Assembly: GCA_937901145.1 (NCBI GenBank)
Contig: CALCHE010000007.1
Span: 1 to 9,746 of the forward strand
Direction of reading: 5' to 3'
Length of the DNA: 9,746 nucleotides
DNA from: an uncultured Clostridia bacterium
GTDB taxonomy: Bacteria > Bacillota > Clostridia > Oscillospirales > Acutalibacteraceae
Translations under genes and position numbers: made by a program
Part shown: piece after piece, positions 6,606 through 9,746 of the stretch
How positions within the stretch are numbered: position 1 is the stretch's first letter
How the letters are laid out: each line of letters opens with the position of its first letter
The notes under the pieces: generated by a model
What the model was told of the DNA's origin: nothing
Database searches by the model: none
What the model saw: only the letters and a program-made list of their open reading frames with translations

Positions 6606-6848
6606 ATGTGTAGTAAAAAAGTTTATGTCGATGTGGTTGCCCGCATAGACAGTGACGGTTCAGTTACCCCGCTTACCGTTATATGGGAAAACGGTAAAAA
6701 ATATGAAATCGACAGGGTTTACAGTGTACAGAGAGCTTACGCTACCAAGGTAGGTGGTACAGGAATAAGGTATGAAATTGCTGTTTCAGGTAAAAAAACC
6801 TATCTTTTTGAAGATGAAGGGAAATGGTTTGTTGAAGCTAAGACTTGA
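6606..6848 (+). CDS. Small conserved-looking protein of the polymerase SOS operon, function unknown
   Basis: An 80-residue protein, mostly short beta-strand-like segments with alternating hydrophobic and charged residues and no membrane helix, signal peptide or Cys cluster. Notable blocks are KVYVDVVARIDSDGSVTPLT (5-24), VIWENGKKYEIDRVYS (25-40), IRYEIAVSGKKTYLFEDEG (54-72) and a final KWFVEAK. It starts 11 bp after the polymerase stop, with ribosome site AGAAGG (6593-6598) overlapping that stop codon, and no promoter or terminator lies between them, so it should be induced together with the polymerase by DNA damage. The pattern (an xVxWxNGxxYxI strand pair, then a Y/LFEDEGKWFV ending) recalls the actinobacterial DUF6504 proteins found beside Y-family polymerases; this is a memory-based resemblance, not a search result. 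It could be a polymerase accessory factor or an unrelated SOS protein. Confidence 0.82.
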   Translation: MCSKKVYVDVVARIDSDGSVTPLTVIWENGKKYEIDRVYSVQRAYATKVGGTGIRYEIAVSGKKTYLFEDEGKWFVEAKT

Positions 6849-6880
6849 TTTTTTTTGAAAAATAGTGTAAATTATAACTG

Positions 6881-6909
6881 TTGTGTTAAATTAAAGAAAG
6901 TTATACAAT
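6881..6909 (+). promoter_or_regulatory. Candidate promoter for the topoisomerase pair
   Basis: TTGTGT (6881-6886) and TACAAT (6904-6909) are separated by 17 bp. A second -10-like TATAAT lies at 6918-6923 but has no good -35 partner. The 108-bp gap after the small gene has no clear terminator, so read-through from the SOS operon is possible in addition. Confidence 0.45.
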
Positions 6910-6924
6910 ATTTGGTGTATAATT
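6899..6924. promoter_or_regulatory. Inverted repeat overlapping the topoisomerase -10 elements (candidate operator)
   Basis: TTATACA (6901-6907) and TGTATAA (6916-6922) form a perfect 7-bp inverted repeat with an 8-bp spacer, extendable on each side with a G-T then an A-T pair. Each arm overlaps one of the two -10-like hexamers. There is no T tract after it, so it is not a terminator. AT-rich DNA makes chance possible. Confidence 0.4.
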
Positions 6925-6956
6925 CCGAGTTTCAGATGAAAGGATTAAGATAAATA

Positions 6957-8936
6957 ATGGCTAAAAAATCCGATTATTCAAATGACGATATTTTGATGCT
7001 CGAAGGTGCCGACAGAGTCAGAAAAAGACCTGCGGTTATTTTCGGTTCGAACGGTCTTGCCGGTTGCGAACATTCAATTTTCGAGATATTATCCAATTCT
7101 ATCGACGAAGCCAGAGAAGGTCACGGAGACAAAATTATTGTTACCCGCTTTTCTGACGGAGCAGTAGAGGTTCAGGATTTCGGTCGCGGTATTCCTGTCG
7201 GTTACAATAAAAAATATGACAAGGAAAACTGGGAGATTATTTTCTGTGAGATGTACGGTGGCGGTAAATATAACACCAATTCAAGCGGTAGTTATGAGTA
7301 CTCTCTCGGTCTTAACGGTTTGGGCCTGTGTGCCACTCAGTATGCCAGTGAGTATATGGATGCAGAAATTAAAAAAGACGGTGAAAGACATACCCTTCAC
7401 TTTGAAAAAGGTAATAATATAGGCGGACTTACCAGCGAGCCTTATTCTAAGAAAGATACAGGTACACGCATAAAATGGAAGCCCGATACAGAGGTTTTCA
7501 CTGATATAGATGTATCTCTCGAATATTTTCAGCAGGTAATGCAGAGACAGGCTATCGTTAATCCTAAGGTTCGATTCGAGCTTAAAAATCAGATTAAGGG
7601 TGGATTTGAAACCTTTACTTATTACTACGAAAACGGTATCAGCGACTATGTAAAGGAGATAGCAGGGGAGGATGCCATTTCTTCCGTGCAGTTCTGGCAG
7701 GCTGACAGACAGGGTAAGGACAGAGAGGATTTACCTGAATACAAGGTTAAGCTTAATGTGGCTCTCACCTTCTCTAACAAAAAACAGCTTATTGAATACT
7801 ACCATAACTCCAGCTTCCTTGAGTTCGGCGGTTCACCTGACAAGGCTGTAACCAACGCTCTCGTAGCGCAGATAGATGCTTATCTCAAGCAGACGGGAAA
7901 ATACTCTAAGAGCGACAGCAAGATAAAATTCCAGGATATATCTGACTGTCTTATTCTTGTTTCTTCTTCCTTCTCTACTGAGACTTCATATCTTAATCAG
8001 ACTAAAAAGGCTATTACCAATAAATTTATTCAGGAAGCTATGACTGAGTTTCTCCGCCATCAGATGGAGGTTTACTTCATCGAAAATAAGATGGAGGCAG
8101 ACAAGATAGCTGATCAGGTGCTTATCAATATGCGTAGCCGTGTAAAGGCTGAAGCGGCAAGAATCAACATCAAAAAAACACTTGCTTCTTCGAATGATAT
8201 GGCTAACCGTGTACAGAAATTTGTTGACTGCCGAAGCAAGGATATAGACAAGCGTGAGCTGTTTATAGTGGAGGGTGACTCTGCTCTCGGTGCCTGTAAG
8301 CAGGCGAGAGATTCGGAGTTCCAGGCTATTATTCCAGTAAGAGGTAAAATTCTTAACTGCCTCAAATCTGAATATGATAAGATTTTCAAAAGTGAAATTA
8401 TCACCGATCTTCTTAAGGTTTTAGGCTGCGGTGTTGAAGTGCATTCCAAAGCAATGAAGAATATGTCAACCTTCAGTCTCGATAATCTCCGCTGGAGCAA
8501 GGTTATTATCTGTACCGATGCTGACGTTGACGGCTTCCAGATAAGAACACTTATCCTTACAATGATTTATGCTCTTATGCCCACTCTGATTGATGCGGGA
8601 AAGGTTTTCATTGCAGAATCTCCCCTTTATGAAATCACATCGGGCAACCAGACATGGTTTGCATACAACGAACAGGAAAAAGCCGATGCACTCGCTGAAA
8701 TCGGTGAAAAGAAATACACAATCCAGCGTTCAAAGGGTCTTGGTGAAAACGAACCCGACATGATGTGGATGACCACCATGAATCCGAAAACAAGAAGACT
8801 CATAAAGGTCGAACCCACAGATGCACAGCTGACTGCCGAAGTATTCGAGCTTCTTCTCGGCGACAATCTTCAGGGAAGAAAAGAACACATAGCTCAAGTA
8901 GGTCATCAGTATATTGACCTTGCAGACATAAGCTGA
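6957..8936 (+). CDS. Divergent type IIA topoisomerase B subunit (ParE/GyrB-like)
   Basis: A 659-residue ATPase subunit that would power DNA strand passage. The GHKL domain has Glu43 and Asn47 (FEILSNSIDEA), the ADP-binding loop DFGRGIP with Asp74, and GLNGLG (118-123) where typical GyrB/ParE has GGLHGVG. The transducer domain carries the QTK loop at 348-350. The TOPRIM domain has VEGDSA (catalytic Glu439), DADVDG (521-526) for magnesium, and PVRGKILN (460-467). QRSKGLGE (590-597) matches the QRYKGLGE block. All catalytic residues are present but many flanking positions differ: EGDSALG replaces EGDSAGG, and EMYGGGKY replaces LHAGGKF. It is therefore a divergent second topoisomerase rather than the housekeeping gyrase, and I leave the symbol empty. 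The ribosome site AAAGGA (6939-6944) is unusually far (12 bp) from ATG; an in-frame stop (6951-6953) excludes an earlier start. The A subunit follows 19 bp downstream. Confidence 0.92.
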   Translation: MAKKSDYSNDDILMLEGADRVRKRPAVIFGSNGLAGCEHSIFEILSNSIDEAREGHGDKIIVTRFSDGAVEVQDFGRGIPVGYNKKYDKENWEIIFCEMYGGGKYNTNSSGSYEYSLGLNGLGLCATQYASEYMDAEIKKDGERHTLHFEKGNNIGGLTSEPYSKKDTGTRIKWKPDTEVFTDIDVSLEYFQQVMQRQAIVNPKVRFELKNQIKGGFETFTYYYENGISDYVKEIAGEDAISSVQFWQADRQGKDREDLPEYKVKLNVALTFSNKKQLIEYYHNSSFLEFGGSPDKAVTNALVAQIDAYLKQTGKYSKSDSKIKFQDISDCLILVSSSFSTETSYLNQTKKAITNKFIQEAMTEFLRHQMEVYFIENKMEADKIADQVLINMRSRVKAEAARINIKKTLASSNDMANRVQKFVDCRSKDIDKRELFIVEGDSALGACKQARDSEFQAIIPVRGKILNCLKSEYDKIFKSEIITDLLKVLGCGVEVHSKAMKNMSTFSLDNLRWSKVIICTDADVDGFQIRTLILTMIYALMPTLIDAGKVFIAESPLYEITSGNQTWFAYNEQEKADALAEIGEKKYTIQRSKGLGENEPDMMWMTTMNPKTRRLIKVEPTDAQLTAEVFELLLGDNLQGRKEHIAQVGHQYIDLADIS

Positions 8937-8955
8937 GGAAGGGGGACTGAATTTT

Positions 8956-9746
8956 ATGGCAAAGAAAAAGAAAAATGACGAAATCAAAACCGAAGCACTC
9001 AGCCCGAATGCCCATATTTCAGGTGCGGGTATAGTTCAGCCTCAGCATATAACGGATATTCTTGAAACAAACTTCATGCCCTATGCAATGAGCGTTATCA
9101 TGTCACGAGCTATCCCCGAAATTGACGGTTTCAAACCCTCGCACAGAAAGCTCCTTTACACAATGCACCTTATGGGACTGCAGAACGGTGCCAGAATAAA
9201 GTCAGCAAATATTGTGGGCAGAACAATGCAGCTCAATCCCCACGGTGACGGTGCAATTTACGAAACAATGGTCCGTCTCACAAGAGGTAACGAGGCTCTG
9301 CTTCACCCCTTTATTGATTCAAAGGGTAACTTCGGCAAGGCTTATTCAAAGAATATGGCTTATGCCGCATCACGATATACAGAGGCAAAGCTTGACAAAA
9401 TAAGTGCAGAGCTTTTCCGTGATATTGATAAGGACACCGTTGATTTTGTCCCAAACTATGACAATTCAATGATGGAGCCTACCCTCTTCCCCGTTACTTT
9501 CCCGACAGTACTTGTAAATAACAATCTGGGTATCGCAGTAGGTATGGCAAGCAACATCTGCTCCTTCAACCTCAACGAAATCTGCGAAACCACTATTGCT
9601 CTTCTCAAAAATCCCGACCACGATATTTCGGAGACACTTCTTGCTCCCGATTTCAGCGGCGGCGGTATTCTTCTTTACGACAAAGAGAAAATTGACGAAA
9701 TTTACAAAACAGGCAGAGGCTCTGTACGTGTCAGGGCAAAATATTC
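8956..9746 (+). CDS. Divergent type IIA topoisomerase A subunit (ParC/GyrA-like), 3' partial
   Basis: The first 263 codons of the DNA breakage-reunion subunit; the frame is open at the right edge. After a basic, variable N terminus of about 25 residues, the winged-helix region shows MPYAMSVIMSRAIPEIDGFK (41-60) and PSHRKLLYTM, corresponding to the GyrA DGLKPVHRRILY block. NPHGDGAIYETMVRL (94-108) matches the quinolone-resistance region HPHGDSAVYDTIVRM of E. coli GyrA. Catalytic Tyr141, preceded by Arg140, lies in SRYTEAKL. A MEPTLFP...GIAVGMASNI block (173-201) follows, as in GyrA/ParC. Differences from typical members include Asn for the first His of HPHGD, and Gly99 at the position of GyrA Ser83. 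The ribosome site AAGGGGG (8939-8945) is 10 bp before ATG. It forms an operon with the B subunit. The C-terminal beta-pinwheel, which separates gyrase from topoisomerase IV behaviour, is outside the window. Confidence 0.92.
   Translation, partial: MAKKKKNDEIKTEALSPNAHISGAGIVQPQHITDILETNFMPYAMSVIMSRAIPEIDGFKPSHRKLLYTMHLMGLQNGARIKSANIVGRTMQLNPHGDGAIYETMVRLTRGNEALLHPFIDSKGNFGKAYSKNMAYAASRYTEAKLDKISAELFRDIDKDTVDFVPNYDNSMMEPTLFPVTFPTVLVNNNLGIAVGMASNICSFNLNEICETTIALLKNPDHDISETLLAPDFSGGGILLYDKEKIDEIYKTGRGSVRVRAKY

Noticed and set aside
8114..8500. A 128-codon minus-strand frame inside the topoisomerase B gene
   Set aside because: It is antisense to the TOPRIM region and has no ribosome site or family match.
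9212..9403. A 63-codon plus-strand frame inside the topoisomerase A gene
   Set aside because: It overlaps the A-subunit frame (8956 to the edge), which carries the catalytic Tyr and conserved blocks, and has no ribosome site of its own.
8600..9746. Apparent drift in codon choice toward A- and C-ending codons (gca, aca, ccc) from the end of the B subunit into the A subunit
   Set aside because: It was judged by eye only. The shift is mild and gradual with no boundary repeat or mobile element, so it does not support a transfer or recombination claim without a computed codon-usage scan.

Overview
This window looks like chromosomal DNA of an endospore-forming Clostridia member, most likely Oscillospiraceae/Ruminococcus-like. 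The reasons are a full-length SpoIVA, moderately AT-rich DNA, AGGAGG-type ribosome sites, a Gram-positive LexA box, and a Clostridia-style Y-family polymerase and second type IIA topoisomerase. The genus is inferred; there is no rRNA here. No mobile elements, CRISPR arrays, tRNA or rRNA genes were seen, and no gap between genes exceeds 150 bp.

Layout, left to right. (1) The 3' part of a class A penicillin-binding protein gene (5' end outside the window) runs almost directly into ruvX, whose ribosome site overlaps the PBP stop codon. (2) A bidirectional hairpin terminator at about 2208-2233 separates ruvX from two convergent minus-strand genes. Each of these encodes about half of a TauE/SafE (TSUP) anion exporter, and together they probably form one transporter. 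(3) A divergent plus-strand gene with a good sigma-A promoter encodes a zinc-ribbon protein with a repetitive Ala/Pro/Gln linker and two membrane helices, and ends at a strong terminator. (4) spoIVA (spore coat ATPase) is monocistronic, preceded by a sigma-E-like promoter and followed by a terminator. (5) A Y-family DNA polymerase gene sits behind a perfect TTGACA-17-TATAAT promoter with a palindromic LexA box over the expected transcription start. It is followed 11 bp later by an 80-codon gene of unknown function, making an SOS operon. (6) A divergent topoisomerase IV/gyrase-like pair closes the window: a complete B subunit and the first 263 codons of the A subunit, which runs off the right edge.

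The parts worth a second look are the SOS operon (its small companion gene, and unusual nucleotide-contact residues in the polymerase), the divergent topoisomerase with Gly at the classic quinolone Ser position, the split exporter, and a palindrome in the topoisomerase promoter region. Nothing here is clearly a wholly new system. The 80-residue polymerase companion and the divergent topoisomerase are the best candidates for under-described biology.
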